Counted from the first letter of the stretch, positions 8,366 through 19,397 are shown. The stretch is 64,000 nt of DNA from Candidatus Absconditabacteria bacterium (GCA_028693445.1 JAQUVI010000001.1:248001-312000), one strand, 5' to 3'. Translations and numbers: made by a program. The notes: generated by a model not told the origin, from the sequence alone.

Positions 8366-10501
8366 ATGTCAATTACAAAAAAAGACGTAAAGGTGATTGC
8401 TCAATCTTTTGATCGAGCATGAAAATCACTTTCTTTTGAAACAGGAAAATTAGCAGTTCAAGCTGATTTTTCTCTCAAAATTCAAATGTGAGAAAATGAA
8501 CTATTGTGTTCAACAGTTATGGAAAAGAATCCTAGAGAATGAATGGATTTTTTGCCATTGATGATTGATTTTAGAGACAGTTATTCTGCGGCTGGAAGAC
8601 TTGGGTGAGCAGCATACAGAAGAAGAGAATGAAGGCCGTCTGATCAAGCAGTACTTTATTCTAGACTTGTAGATAGAGCGCTTAGACCAATGTTTCCAAA
8701 ATGAATGATTAATGACGTAGTTGTTACTATTTCTCCACTTGCTTTGGATCAAGATGCGGATCTTGGTATTATGTGTATTGTAGGGTCTTCATTATCAGTT
8801 TTGGCTTCATGAATTCCTTTTGATGGGCCAGTATGAGCAGCACAAATTGGATATCTAGATGGTCAATTTATTGTAAATCCTACAAAAGAACAACTAAAAA
8901 CATCACTTCTCAATCTCGTAGTCGCAGGTAAAAAAGGTTCAATCAATATGATCGAATGTGAAGCAAACGAAGTACCAGAAGATATTCTCAAACAAGCATT
9001 TGTTCTATGACAGCAAGCAATTGATGAATCTTGTGAAATCCAAAATAATTATTTGAAATTACTTTCTATTGTTCCACAAGAAGTTACATTCAATAAACCA
9101 TCAGACGAAGTAATTGCCTATGTATCAAATATTTTGACTGCAGATAAGCTACAAGCATTGACAGGAAATTCCAAAGTTCCATTCAATACTTTATTTAGCC
9201 AATACGAAAAAGAAGCTATCGAAATATCAAGAGATAAAATAGAAGATGAAACTTTAGAAGATTTCACAGAATGAAAAGTAAAGATGGCAGTTTTTTATGC
9301 AATCAAACATTTTCTTCGTCATCGTACATTAGAAACATGAAAGAGAATTGATGATAGAGATATCAAAGAAATTAGATCACTTTATTGTGAAGTAGGAATG
9401 TTTCCAAGAACTCATGGTACATGACTATTCCGAAGAGGAGATACTCAGGTATTGAGTACTGTTACTCTGTGAGGACCTGGAGATTATCTTATAATAGATG
9501 ATATGGAAAACGATTATATCAAACAAAGATATATGCATCATTACAATTTTCCTCCGTTTTCAGTAGGAGATGCAAAAGCTATTAGAGGAACAGGGCGTAG
9601 AGAAATTGGTCACGGAAGATTGGCAGAAAAAGCTCTTGAACCTATGATTCCAGCAAAAGAAGATTTTCCATATACTATCAGAGTTGTTTCTGATTGTCTA
9701 GGATCAGGAGGTTCTACATCTATGGGATCTGTTTGTGGTTCAACACTTGCACTTATGGATGCATGAGTTCCTTTAAAAAAACCAGTTGCAGGTATTGCTA
9801 TGGGATTGATGACAGAACACCAAGAAGATGGAACAATTACTAAACATATGGTTCTCAATGATCTTATGGCAACAGAAGATTTTATGGGAGATATGGATTT
9901 CAAAGTAGCTGGTACTAGAGAATGAGTAACAGCAATCCAACTTGATACCAAACTCAAAGGAATCACAATGGATATTGTTCATGAAACTATTACGAGAGCT
10001 TGTGATTGATACAAAGAAATTATGGATTTTATGTTGGAAACTATTTCTGCACCAAGAACAGCAGTAGGTACTTATGCACCAAAAATTCATACAATGAAAA
10101 TCAATCCAGACAAAATCAAAGAAGTGATCGGTAAATGATGAGATGTAATCAATAAAATTATTGAAGAATCTGGTGGAGTAAAAATTGATCTTTCAGATGA
10201 TGGAATGTGTTTTATTACTCATCAAGACCAAAAATCAATTGATAAGGCTGTAGAAATGATCACAGAAATCATAACAGATCTTGAGGTTGGTCAAACTTTT
10301 GATGCAAAAATCACTAGAGTAGAGGATTATGGAGTTTTTGTTCAACTTCCAAAGAAAAAAATGGGACTTTGCCATGTTTCACAACTTGGTCAAAAATTTA
10401 CGCCTCCATTGAGTAATCATTTCAAAATAGGTGCAAATATCAAAGTTACTATCACAGGAATAGATCCTACAGGTAAAATTTGATGTAAAATAGCTTCTTA
10501 A
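8366..10501 (+). CDS. pnp: Polyribonucleotide nucleotidyltransferase (PNPase)
   Basis: 711 residues with the full domain order: RNase PH domain 1, helical linker, RNase PH domain 2 (about 310-545), KH and S1. Domain 2 carries [16 protein letters not shown] and the active-site region [13 protein letters not shown]. The KH loop reads IGKGGDVINKI near residue 588, with both central glycines as UGA, one of the clearest recoding proofs in the window. S1 ([13 protein letters not shown]) spans about 640-708. It degrades RNA phosphorolytically as a ring trimer. At least 18 glycines are UGA. With RNase J on this window, it indicates a PNPase/RNase J type mRNA decay system. Confidence 0.97.
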
Positions 10502-10509
10502 TTCTGATT

Positions 10510-10587
10510 GTCATTCCGGCTTTGTCTTATTGGGGCCGGAATCTAATTTATTATCAAAGAATCCTTGATTATTCGGGGATTTTTTTT
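10510..10587 (+). terminator. Palindrome plus terminator after pnp
   Basis: First ATTCCGGC / GCCGGAAT (10513-10541), a palindrome whose outer arms resemble sequences after trxA (39314) and near 17052. Then AATCC / GGATT followed by eight T, the likely terminator. Confidence 0.7.
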
Positions 10588-10605
10588 AGAAAATTATTTT
10601 TCATA

Positions 10606-10734
10606 TAGATAAACAAATATATCACAAGTGAGCGCTTTACATTTTAGGCAGAAAAAAACACAGAGCCAAGTATTTGTTTGTGTTTTTTGCCGTCAAGAAA
10701 TGTAAACAGCGAACGGTAATATATTGTTTATCTA
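10606..10734. repeat. Long-hairpin repeat, copy B (fullest example)
   Basis: The outer arms TAGATAAACAAATATAT and ATATATTGTTTATCTA close a hairpin of about 129 nt. The inner arms are GCTTTACATTT / AAATGTAAACAGC, GGCA / TGCC and AAAACACA / TGTGTTTT, with the GAGCCAAG...TTTGT loop. GGCA/TGCC here replaces GGTA/TACC of copy A, a compensatory change. It lies between the pnp terminator and the next promoter. Confidence 0.85.
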
Positions 10735-10758
10735 TTTTGTATAAAATTTACTAAAAAT

Positions 10759-10786
10759 TTGCAAAAAACACAATTCTGAATATACT
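10759..10786 (+). promoter_or_regulatory. Promoter of the 92-residue gene
   Basis: TTGCAA, 16 bp, TATACT, 32 bp before the ATG. Confidence 0.6.
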
Positions 10787-10818
10787 TATTATATATTTTA
10801 CATTATTAATTGTTTAAA

Positions 10819-11097
10819 ATGGCTTTCGATTTCGAATGATTTAGATTGGAAAAAATTATAAATCCAAACATTACTTGTACACACATAGTTTTTAAGGCTT
10901 TTGATAATCCAGATATCCATACAAAAACACTAATTTTGTTTGATAATCAGATTAAATATATTCAAGTAAATGAACATCAGACATTCATCAGAGCAAAAAT
11001 TTTTATGAAATCTAATGAAAAGCCAGTAACAATAGATTTTGCTCAAGATCAAACAGAATTATACGATTTGTTTTTAAAATCAGTAACTAATAAGTAA
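10819..11097 (+). CDS. Small hypothetical protein
   Basis: 92 residues beginning MAFDFEGFRLEK, with the glycine as UGA. It has no membrane helix or Cys motif, and alternating hydrophobic strands suggest a small beta-rich fold. I do not recognise the family. It is 28 bp upstream of the ribose-1,5-bisphosphate isomerase-like gene and has a promoter, so the two form a likely operon. Confidence 0.75.
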
Positions 11098-11125
11098 TTA
11101 TTTAATCATTAATTATCGATCATTT

Positions 11126-12040
11126 ATGAATCTTATCAACATCAAACGCATCGCCGATGATATCAAGACAATAACAATTCAAGGGGCGACAAATATTGCT
11201 AAGGCAGCTTGCAAGGTTATGGAACAAGAACTTCGTTCCCAATCTTTTGCTACGCAAGAAGAAGTAGCTAATTTCGTGCTAAAAGCATCTCAGATGCTCA
11301 TTGATGCCAGAGAAACAGAGCCATTGCTTCGCAATGGTATGAAATATACTAAGTCCAAACTTAATCAATGAGCATCACAGCAACAGATTGCAGATGCTTT
11401 CCAAGAATATCTTGGTCGAATAGACGAAGAAGATAAAATTCGTCCAGAAATTGGTGCTGAATTGATTGATGATGGCGAAAATGTCGTGACTCATTGCCAT
11501 TCTAGTTCGGTTGTCAAGGTGCTTACTACTGCACGAAACCAGGGTAAAAAAATCCACGTCTACAACACAGAAACCAGACCACTTTATCAAGGAAGAAAAA
11601 CATCAAAAGATCTTGTCGAAGCTGGTGTGCCAGATACAATGGTTACTGACAATGTGGCTCCTTTTTTTGTAGATAATGAGTATGATAATCATGTCCATAC
11701 ACACAAAGTTTTCTTAGGTTCTGATTGTATTAGAACAAATTGAGATACAATAAATAAAGTCTGATCTTTTGCGATAGGACTTTCAGCTTGGCATTCTGGT
11801 GTTCCTTTGTATATTGTAGGTAGTTTGCTGAAAATTGATCCAACAAATACGATCGGTATCGAGACGAGATCAGGTAAAGAACTCTGGGCGGATGCTCCAG
11901 AATGACTAGATATTTTGAATTACGCATTCGACCTAGTTCCCGCAAAATGTATCACCTGAATAATCACCGAATTCTGAGTCATCCGCCCCGAAAACCTTCT
12001 CAAAGAAATTGAGAAAAGATATCCGTGGATGTTAGAGTAA
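11126..12040 (+). CDS. Ribose-1,5-bisphosphate isomerase / eIF2B-like family protein
   Basis: 304 residues. The N-terminal helical domain is followed by the eIF2B/MtnA Rossmann-like domain: VTHCHSSS at 121-128, HVYNTETRPLYQGR at about 144-157, MVTDNVAPFF, then GSDCIRTNGD with the catalytic-position Asp. THCHS and ETRPxxQG fit archaeal-type ribose-1,5-bisphosphate isomerases, which with AMP phosphorylase and form II/III RuBisCO turn AMP into 3-phosphoglycerate. That pathway is known in several CPR lineages. Neither partner enzyme is in this window, so a MtnA-like or regulatory eIF2B-like role stays possible. UGA glycines recur throughout the C-terminal half. Confidence 0.82.
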
Positions 12041-12049
12041 TAAAGAGAA

Positions 12050-12074
12050 AGATGCGAGTAATCGCATTTTTTTT
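12050..12074 (+). terminator. Terminator of the isomerase gene
   Basis: GATGCGA / TCGCATT stem followed by a long T-tract, 10 bp after the stop. Confidence 0.88.
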
Positions 12075-12077
12075 AAT

Positions 12078-12106
12078 CAAAAAAACCTCTCACATTAGTA
12101 AGAGGT
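12078..12106 (-). terminator. Terminator of the SPFH gene
   Basis: In minus sense ACCTCTTAC / GTGAGAGGT followed by seven T. It faces the isomerase terminator. Confidence 0.85.
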
Positions 12107-12121
12107 AAATTTAAATATCTA

Positions 12122-12883
12122 TTATTTTTTATTTGCTAAATTTTTGATTCCTTCGATAGCTCCCATAACTTCAATTGGCATCATCCAAACAGTTGTATTG
12201 GATTGATCACTACTAATATCATTGATAGATTGTAAAGTTCTGAGGTGTAATGCTCCAGGTGCTTTTGCAAGCATTTCAGCAGCTTTTTTGAGATTTTCTG
12301 ATGCAGCAACTTCTCCTTCAGAAGTGATGATTTTTGCTCTTTTTTCTCTTTCAGCTTCTGCTTGTTTACCGATCATTCTTTTGAGATCATCTGGTATATT
12401 GATATCTTTGAGTTCTACAGACAATACATCAACTCCCCAAGAATCAGATTTTTCATCTACAATTTCTTTGATTTTTAGACTAGCTTCTTCTCTTTTTGCC
12501 AAGAGTTCATCAAGTTCAAATTGTCCTACGATATTTCTCATAGTTGTTTGAGCAAATTGAGTCATAGCATAATCTAAATATCTTACATTGATAACAGCTC
12601 TATCTACTTGATCTTCTTTGATCTTATAATAAATTACTGCATTGATGATACAAGATACATTGTCTTTGGTCATAGCTTCTTGGCTAGGCACATCAACAGC
12701 TTTTTCTCTGATATCAACTTCTTGTGAAGTCTGTATAATTGGCCACACAAATCTAAATCCTGGTTTCAAGATTCCTACATATTTTCCCCAAGTAAAAACA
12801 ACTCTTCTCTCGTATTGTTTCACAATTCTAATTCATGAAAAAAGATATGCGATGATGATAATAATAAGCCATAATCAAGACAT
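12122..12883 (-). CDS. SPFH/Band 7 (slipin-type) membrane protein
   Basis: 253 residues. One N-terminal membrane helix (MSGLWLIIIIIAYLFSG) is followed by RIVKQYERRVVFTWGKYVG, the classical start of the SPFH domain. VDIREKAVDVP, the Band 7 core and a C-terminal coiled helix rich in Glu, Ala and Lys (about 185-230) follow. Slipins make oligomers on the cytoplasmic membrane, often paired with an NfeD protease-like partner, which is absent here. Starting at this ATG rather than the later GTG is needed to include the membrane helix; that segment contains UGA glycines. It has its own terminator and no clear operon partner. Confidence 0.92.
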
Positions 12884-12944
12884 AATGTGTATAGTTATAA
12901 TATAAAAATAAATTCAGAATCCTATTGTATGTAGATAATTGTAA

Positions 12945-12980
12945 TAAAAAAAGCCCAATATTCAAGGGCTTCGATTGTTT
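12945..12980 (-). terminator. Terminator downstream of mltG
   Basis: In minus sense AAGCCC / GGGCTT followed by T7. It lies past repeat copy C, so the repeat would be transcribed in the mltG 3' untranslated region. Confidence 0.75.
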
Positions 12981-13018
12981 TTTATATTAGATTTTGTGAA
13001 ATTTTGAATTATAGGTTG

Positions 13019-13170
13019 TAGATAAACAAAAACATCATAAGTGAAGCCTTAAATTTTAGGTAAAAAATACGGCCGCAGGCAAAAGATACATGAAGCCGGT
13101 TTGTTTGTAGATTTTAGTATTTTTTACCGTAAAGAAATTTAACTGCGAACGATGATGTTTTGTTTATTTA
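13019..13170. repeat. Long-hairpin repeat, copy C (variant loop)
   Basis: Outer arms TAGATAAACAAAAACATCAT and ATGATGTTTTGTTTATTTA and inner arms AGGTAAAAAATAC / GTATTTTTTACC are retained. The loop is replaced by a GC-richer segment of about 45 nt (GGCCGCAGGC ... GAAGCCGGTTTG). It is the most diverged copy. Confidence 0.8.
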
Positions 13171-13201
13171 TATTATCAACCCAAGTTATAATATTTAAAT
13201 T

Positions 13202-14218
13202 CTATCTCAAATAATTTCTCTTATTCGCATTATGTTCTTCCAAGGTTTTCCCATAATAAATCTGACCTTTGTTGTCATGCAAATAATAAAGGTAATCAGT
13301 ATAAGTTGGCTGTAAACTAGCCATAATACTATTTAATGTAGGATTTCCAACAGGTGTTGGCGGTAATCAAGAAACACTTCTGGTATTGTAAGGATTTTTG
13401 GTATCAGCGACATTGCGAGCAATAAAACTTGGGGTACAGTCCGCATACGGAATCTCAAAAAAGTAACATAAACTAATATCCGCCCCAATCAGCATCCCAA
13501 CTTGCAATCTTTTGATCAAAATACCTGCAACAATTGGTCTATTTTTTTCTACTCTTTCTTCTTTTTCTACAATACTTGCCATGATAATAGTCTTGTACCA
13601 GTCCATTCAAAGTTGAGGAGTAAGCTCTTTTGCTTTTTCCCAAACTCTTTTTTTAAATGTTTCAAGTTGAAGATAGACAAGCTGGTCAATGATATTTTTT
13701 TCTATATCAACTTTGTAAGTATCAGGGTACAGGAATCATTCCAATGTTTTTATTGATCATGCGTTTTTGAGAAAATCATATCTTTGTTGATACTTATTTA
13801 TTATTTTTTGATCAGTAACAAATGTTATATATTCTCCAGAATCAACCAATCATTTACTTGATAAAGAATTATCAATATCATAAATAGACCATCCTTCCAA
13901 TATTTTGATAGTATGATATGAGATACGAGGTCAATCTAAAACAACATCTACAAAAGTTTTTGGAGAATATGATCCACTAAATATATAGCTTCCCATTTGA
14001 AGTTTGGAAAAATCTATATCATTACGTTTTACATATAATTTAGTCTGAATTTTTGTTTTCCATTTTAGGTCTTGAAGAAAAGTTTGGAAAGTATCTCATT
14101 CTTTGATAGTTATTGTCTTTTGGTAAGAAAAATTATTGGCAAACAACATTTTATATCCCAAAAAAATAAGTAATCCCAATAAAATCCATCTTCAGATTTT
14201 TAGTTTTTTATTTTTCAT
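13202..14218 (-). CDS. mltG: Endolytic murein transglycosylase MltG
   Basis: 338 residues. An N-terminal helix (RWILLGLLIFLGYKMLF) anchors it in the membrane. A LysM-like region (TITIKEGDTFQTFLQDL) follows, then the YceG catalytic domain with ASIVEKEERVEKNRPIVAGI, where the Glu of VEKE is the family's catalytic residue, and NPYNTRSVSGLPPTPVGNP, a conserved substrate-site segment. MltG cuts nascent glycan strands near the membrane and sets chain length. Length matches the family. UGA glycines sit in FSGSYSPKTF and elsewhere. Confidence 0.94.
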
Positions 14219-14252
14219 ATTTTTTGTATAAAAATAAAGTCTAAGATCTAGG

Positions 14253-14394
14253 TTCTATTTAGCTTTGTCGCTCTGAATCTTTAGAACTTTGTCTCTCTGA
14301 GCGTAGTCGAAGAGAATAAGTTCTCTTATACTCTTCATTTCATTCAGAGCGACAAAGAGAATGGATAATTACTCAGAGCGACAAATAGAATAGC
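14253..14394. repeat. Imperfect palindromic element with GTCGCTCTGA arms
   Basis: TTCTATTTAGCTTTGTCGCTCTGA at the left is matched by TCAGAGCGACAAATAGAATAGC at the right. Two further half-copies lie inside, one at 14341 (CATTCAGAGCGAC) and one at 14290 (GTCTCTCTGAGCGTAGTCG). The spacing allows one long or two short hairpins. It fills the gap between mltG and the RNase J 3' end; its role is unknown. Confidence 0.65.
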
Positions 14395-14411
14395 TAAGCT
14401 CTAAGTTCTAA
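14395..14411 (-). repeat. Heptamer repeat after the RNase J stop codon
   Basis: In mRNA sense the TAG stop is directly followed by TTAGAAC TTAGAGC TTAGC. The same order follows the stops at 17687, 37327 and 42719. Confidence 0.8.
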
Positions 14412-16382
14412 CTAATCATCATATCCTTGTTCATCCAAAGTCATACCAACAATAGCTTCTTCTTGTGGAAGATCTCAATTTCAATGAGGATCTCTGTTGA
14501 TATAAACATACATTGGCATAATCATAGGAACTCTACCAATAATTTTGGTAATAAAATTTCCTAAGTCTTCTTTGATTATTCTAAGATTATCTTTGATATC
14601 CATACGTTTTTTTGCATTTTCATTGTATTTTGCTCTAGCAAAGTCAACAATTTGAGTATGGATGTTTTTTACTTCAGAAGAATAAACAAAACCTCTTGAT
14701 TCTATTTGGATATTTCCAATCAATTCTCTTGTTTTTGTATCGATTTTGAAAATCAGAGAAACAACACCACTCTCAGACATAATCCCACGTGCTTTAATTA
14801 CGTATTCACCAGATAGATGTCATTGTCATTTACCATCTACCAAAATTGTATCCAATTTTATTTTTCCATCAGAAATCATAACAACATTATCGTACATTTC
14901 TATAATATGCCCATTTTGATGTGGCATAAGTATTCTTGTTTCCGCGATTCACATATCAAGTCATATTTTTTTATGGTCATATCTTTCTGCTGCTGGCATA
15001 AAATAAGGAAGAAAAAATTCTGGTTTCAAAAGACTTATAAATAATTTATGGTCTTCAATATTTCCATGTCAAGAAGCATGGATATCCATATCATCGTTTG
15101 TTATTAAATTTATTTCTTTGGTAACTAGGTCATCTATCATATGTTTTACAGAAGATTCGTTTCCTGGAATAGCTGTTGCAGACATCAATATTGTATCTCA
15201 TTTTTTGAGTTTTACTATTGGATGTTCGTTTTTTGCGATTCTAGTGAGAGATGCAAATTCTTCTCCTTGAGCTCACGTACTTAATACCAAAACTCTTTCA
15301 TCAGGAAGCGTATTTATTTGATCATCTAATTTGCGTATATAACCTTTGGGTACATTTATATATCATAGTTCTTGACAGATTTCTACGTTGTTTACCATAG
15401 ATCTTCAAGATAAAAACACAACTCTATTGTATTTTATAGCGCTATTTATTACTTGGATAATTCTTCAAATATTTGAAGCAAAAGTTGCCATAAATATTCT
15501 TCATTTTGTGTTTTTGATAAGATCATCTAGATTTTTTGCAATTGTTTTTTCAGAAACAGACCATCATGCTTTCTTTGTTCAAAGACTGTCTCAGATATAA
15601 AGTTTTACTCCTTCCATTCATATTCTAGCTATTTTATTGAGATCAGCTGGTTTATCTATAGCAGGTGTATGATCAACTTTGAAATCTCCAGAGTTGAATA
15701 TCAATCCTTTTGGCGTATGAATAGATAATGCCATAGATTCAGGTATATTGTGGTTGACAGAAACAAACTCGAAAGTAAAAACTCAAAGTTTTACAATATC
15801 CATATTTGGATCTATGATTTTGTATTTTATTTTTGCAGCTTCTTTTGGGTCATCAAAGGTTTTTTTAATTATCCCCAAAGTAAGTGGGGTAGTATATATC
15901 ATAGGAAATCCAAGATCTGGTAATATATGTCTAAGACCTCAAACGTGATCTAAATGCCCATGAGTAATTACAATTCCTCTTAATTTATGTTTATTTTTTT
16001 TGATATAAGAAATATCTGGAATAATATAATCTGCTCATAATTGTTCATTTGCTGCAAATTCCATTCCGGCATCGATAAGTACGATATCTTTGTCATATTC
16101 GATATACATACATTGTCCTACTTGTTCTAGCCCCATTAAACTTCAAATTTTCACCGGAATTTCTCATTTTTTGATGAGAGCTTTAGGGTTTTCAATTTCA
16201 GATTGCTTATTATCTAAGTGTGCTAAAAATGCTCTAGAACTTAGTTTTGGTTCGTTGTTTTTGTTGAAAGGAGCTCTTCTTGTTGTTGTTTTTTGATATG
16301 ACGTTCCGCGTCATACATTTGGTTTTGGATTGTTTTTTTTGTTGAAATCGATATTAAGATTTCATTGCATAGTTTGATTCAT
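14412..16382 (-). CDS. rnj: Ribonuclease J
   Basis: 656 residues. A basic, Asn-rich disordered extension of about 60 residues precedes the metallo-beta-lactamase core with HGHLDHVGG at 141-149 (two-metal site). The beta-CASP domain includes [12 protein letters not shown], and a C-terminal RNase J domain starts around 560. Family enzymes have both 5'-3' exonuclease and endonuclease activity and act in mRNA turnover and rRNA maturation. The start is set by the ATG before NQTMQG; an earlier ATG is out of frame. The size exceeds the usual 555 mostly through the N-terminal tail, probably an RNA- or partner-binding arm. Confidence 0.95.
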
Positions 16383-16436
16383 TTTTGTTGTAAATACATA
16401 AAAATTTAAAAATAAGATTTATCTTTTTCTATTTCA

Positions 16437-16982
16437 ATGAACGATTATTTAAAAAAGCTCAGGCAAAATGCAGAAATGAGGAGAGTGCCTATTATAAGCA
16501 GGCAGACAGAAGGATTTCTTAAAGAACAGCTTCTAAAATATAAACCTCGTCATTGTATAGAAATAGGAAGTGCTATATGATATAGTACAATCTTTGTTGC
16601 ATCCCTAATGCAAGACTGGAACGGTCAAGTAACTTCATTTGAAGTAGCCTATCCAGCTTATTTGGAAGCATTAATGCACATCAAAGAGGCGAACCTCTAC
16701 AATATTACATTATATCCATTTGATATTGTCACTAGCGATGTAAGAAAATTTGTACCAAAAAAATGAGATTTTTTCTTTGTTGATTGACAAAAAAGTCAGT
16801 ATTGATTATATATGCATGAGATAGAAAATATAAAAGAAGAAAATAGTCTGATTGTTATTGATGATGTCATCAAATTTCATAATAAGTTAGATTGATTATA
16901 CGAATATCTTTCCAAAAAGCAAATAAATTATCAAATTTTGCCGATGGAGGAGGGTGACGGTATTATGTTGATTGGTTGATAA
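16437..16982 (+). CDS. O-methyltransferase family 3-like SAM-dependent methyltransferase
   Basis: 181 residues. CIEIGSAIGYSTIFVASLM (about 40-58) is motif I with its SAM-binding glycines, one of them UGA. FEVAYPAYLEALMHI supplies the acidic ribose contact, and KKGDFFFVDGQKSQY carries the catalytic-loop Asp of caffeoyl-CoA/catechol-type O-methyltransferases. ENSLIVIDDVIKF is the metal-site strand. The family methylates hydroxyls of small molecules or tRNA uridines (TrmR type); tRNA wobble methylation is plausible but unproved. It starts 54 bp from the divergent RNase J gene, so the two share a promoter region. Confidence 0.85.
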
Positions 16983-17051
16983 CTAGTATTACAATATTTT
17001 TGTTATTCCAATTTTGTTATTTGGAGTTGCAATTTTAGATAATTGGTTTAG

Positions 17052-17096
17052 ATTCCCGCTCCATCTTGCAATGGTTGATTATTGATAGGCGGGAAT
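17052..17096. repeat. ATTCCCGC / GCGGGAAT palindrome
   Basis: 8-bp arms separated by 29 nt between two convergent genes. There is no good T-tract, so it may not be a terminator. It is similar in its arms to the palindrome after pnp. Confidence 0.55.
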
Positions 17097-17115
17097 AAAA
17101 TAATACCAAATATTT

Positions 17116-17592
17116 TTATTCATTTCCCAAATTAACTTTTTCATCTTCAGCTACATCAACTTTTTTTTCTTCAACTACATCAACTTTTCCTTCTTCAACC
17201 GTTAATTGTTCTAATTTAATTTTTTTACCTTCAACCTCCAATTGTTCCAATTTTGCCAAAACAGTGTCATCAGTATAAACCCATTCTTGAGCTACTGCAA
17301 AATCAGCAGTGCTTTCCAAAATATCTGGAGATTGTAATAGAGCAATTCTTTTGTTTCCATATACAATAAGATAGTTCAAAAGGTTGTTTTTACCCAAGAA
17401 ACATTGGATAGTTACATCCTGAATATCATATTCACCAGGATAATCTACAAGAGAATAATCAATTTTTTGATAACGCATATCTTCTCATATAGTTTTTGCG
17501 AGGTTAATATATTTATTTTCTGGTTCACTCGCTCCAAAAAGAAGTTTATTGTCCAAAAGGTATCAATCATTTACAGCTTTAATTGTTGTCAT
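17116..17592 (-). CDS. Hypothetical protein with UlaG-like (metallo-hydrolase fold) fragment and acidic tail
   Basis: 158 residues. The middle part, SLVDYPGEYDIQDVTIQ followed by NYLIVYGNKRIALLQ, has the DxPGEYE(V/I) block and strand order seen in UlaG-like metallo-beta-lactamase proteins. It lacks the HxHxDH metal site, so it is at best a degenerate relative. The last 40 residues are Glu/Val/Lys repeats (VEEKKVDVAEDEKV), probably flexible. UGA glycines lie in NDGYLL and TIGEDM. It is directly downstream of the Cys-rich pilin-like cluster's 3' end on the same strand; any link is unknown. Confidence 0.6.
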
Positions 17593-17640
17593 AATATAAT
17601 TAGTATAAATATAAAAATGGTTTGAGAGATAATTTGTAGC

Positions 17641-17686
17641 TAAGTTTTAAATTCTAAGTTCTAAAAGCTAAGCTCTAAGTTCTAAA
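17641..17686 (-). repeat. Heptamer repeat after a pilin-like gene
   Basis: In mRNA sense the stop is followed by TTAGAAC TTAGAGC TTAGCTT TTAGAAC TTAGAAT and further decayed units. It is the same motif as the arrays at 14395, 37250 and 42723. Confidence 0.85.
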
Positions 17687-18640
17687 TTATCAAAAGAAGT
17701 TTGGATTAATAAGACGGAGAATTACACCAGACGCACCAAGAATAGCTAGAGCAGATACTATATTTCCTATTATTTTTCTTCAATGTTTTGCTCAATCTTC
17801 AGAGCTTCCAGAAGCAGAAATCATTACTCCAGCAACCAATAATCACAAGAAACTAGATAAAAGAATTATAGATACTAGTATTTTGCTTAGTCATCACATC
17901 AGAACAGGGAAGGCATTTGTTTCATCTACAACTAATCATGCTTCTGGTTGTGGTTCATCAGCTTTTCTATAAACAATACATTGTCAAATAAAAGGTACAT
18001 TTGTGTTCAATAATATTCATTCACAGCAGACTTCTTTTTTTAACTCTAGATCATAATACATTTTTTTACAGCAATTTCACTTGGAATCTTGAAGTTCAGG
18101 TGGACATTTGTTTTCATTGTTTTCTTGATTTTCTCATTGATTTTCAGTTCAGCCTAATCATCATCAAGGTTGTTCTTCTTCTGAAACTGTTTCAACTGGT
18201 TTTTCTGCACATATTCAATCTGAATTTGGTATTTTTCAATCTTTACAACATATTCAATCTTTACCAATATTTCAATCTTCACAACATCGTCAATTTGCAT
18301 CGGTTTTCATTCATTCTGCACATTCGCAGATATGGCAATAGAATCAATTAGGACATCAATTTTCAGGATGTTTGCTATTTATTGAATTACTTTCTCTTTG
18401 GCAATATCATCACATTATTTTATTTGTATCTATATTTATTTTTTGTCATAATTCATCTCAATTTAATTGACATGTATATCGATGTCACTTAGGATAGATA
18501 CTTCTATCTATTGGATCATTATTGTTATTATGACAAGCTGTTGTTCCTGTTGGTTTTGACATTCCAAAAATTATTCAGTTTCAAACCACGAAAAACAATC
18601 ATAGTAAGAGTAGATAATACTTTATTCTATATTTACGCAT
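17687..18640 (-). CDS. Cys-rich pilin-like membrane protein, paralogue 3
   Basis: 317 residues, the longest of three tandem paralogues. A signal peptide (YYLLLLGLFFVVGNG) is followed by an extracellular region with more than 20 Cys in short Gly-rich loops such as CCEDGNIGKDGICC, and an acidic Asn/Glu linker. The shared block CCEGILLNTNVPFIGQCI precedes two membrane helices and ends SGVILRLINPNFFG. Nearly every loop glycine is UGA. The helix pair with the terminal GASGVILRLINPNFF is nearly identical in all three proteins, while the Cys-rich ectodomains differ in length. Inferred: surface-exposed or pilus-tip variants with disulfide-stabilised heads. Confidence 0.8.
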
Positions 18641-18660
18641 CAGCTTTTCTAGTAAATAAA

Positions 18661-19377
18661 TTATCAAAAGAAGTTTGGATTGATAAGGCGAAGAATTACG
18701 CCAGATGCACCAAGTATAGCGAGAGCGATCACAACATCGATAATAAGTTTTTTGCCTTTTGTAGCTCTTTGCTCATCGGATCAAGCTGCAGAGATCATTA
18801 CGCCACCAGCCAATATCGCCATAAAAGATCATAGCATAATGATAGTAACCAATATTCTTATAAGTCATCCCATAAGAGTTGGGAAAGCTTCTTCTTCATC
18901 AATCACGGTCTGATTTGGATCTGTTTTTTCAACTCTACATTTATTACTTTTTTCATCACACTTATATCAGTTTGGGCACGTACCATCTATACATTTTTTT
19001 GTGAGTTCTATACAATCACCAATAAAAGGAACTTTGGTGTTGAGCTCTATACCGCAACATACATCTGGTTCTGCACAGGATCTACATCATTTATCATTAA
19101 TTCGTCTAGTTCATTCAGGACATTCACAACTTCCCAATTTATCACCTCAAATTCGAGCATCTTCTGATGCAGTTGATTCACATAATATTTGTGCTTTTGA
19201 TTTTGGATTACTGTTAGATATATTATTATTAGAATTATTTTGATTTACATAATCTTCATGGTCTTCTAGTGTGCTATTACCGTTTCATCATGCTGCATAT
19301 ATTTTAAAAGAAAATATAAATACCAAAAACCCAATCCCTAATATTCAAAATATTTTTATAAAAGCCTTTTTACGCAT
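18661..19377 (-). CDS. Cys-rich pilin-like membrane protein, paralogue 2
   Basis: 238 residues. A signal peptide (IFGILGIGFLVFIFSFKIYA) is followed by a Ser/Asn-rich spacer and a Cys block (CECPEGTRRINDKGC ... CCGIELNTKVPFIGDCIE). An EEEAFPTLMGG lead-in runs into two membrane helices joined by the loop AAGSDEQRATKGKK, ending LINPNFFG. The loop between helices resembles the GGDEKALKK turns of the protein at 2741-3697, supporting a common pilin-like fold. It starts 20 bp from paralogue 1 and ends 20 bp before paralogue 3, so all three form one operon. Confidence 0.82.
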
Positions 19378-19397
19378 CAAATTTTCTAGTAGATAAA

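Noticed and set aside
8366-10501. Reading pnp, rnj, corA and others as frameshifted pseudogenes
   Set aside because: The breaks are all TGA codons in one continuous frame with intact motifs; they vanish with UGA = Gly.
14253-14394. Terminator for mltG or RNase J
   Set aside because: The hairpins have no T-tract on either strand; listed as a palindromic repeat.
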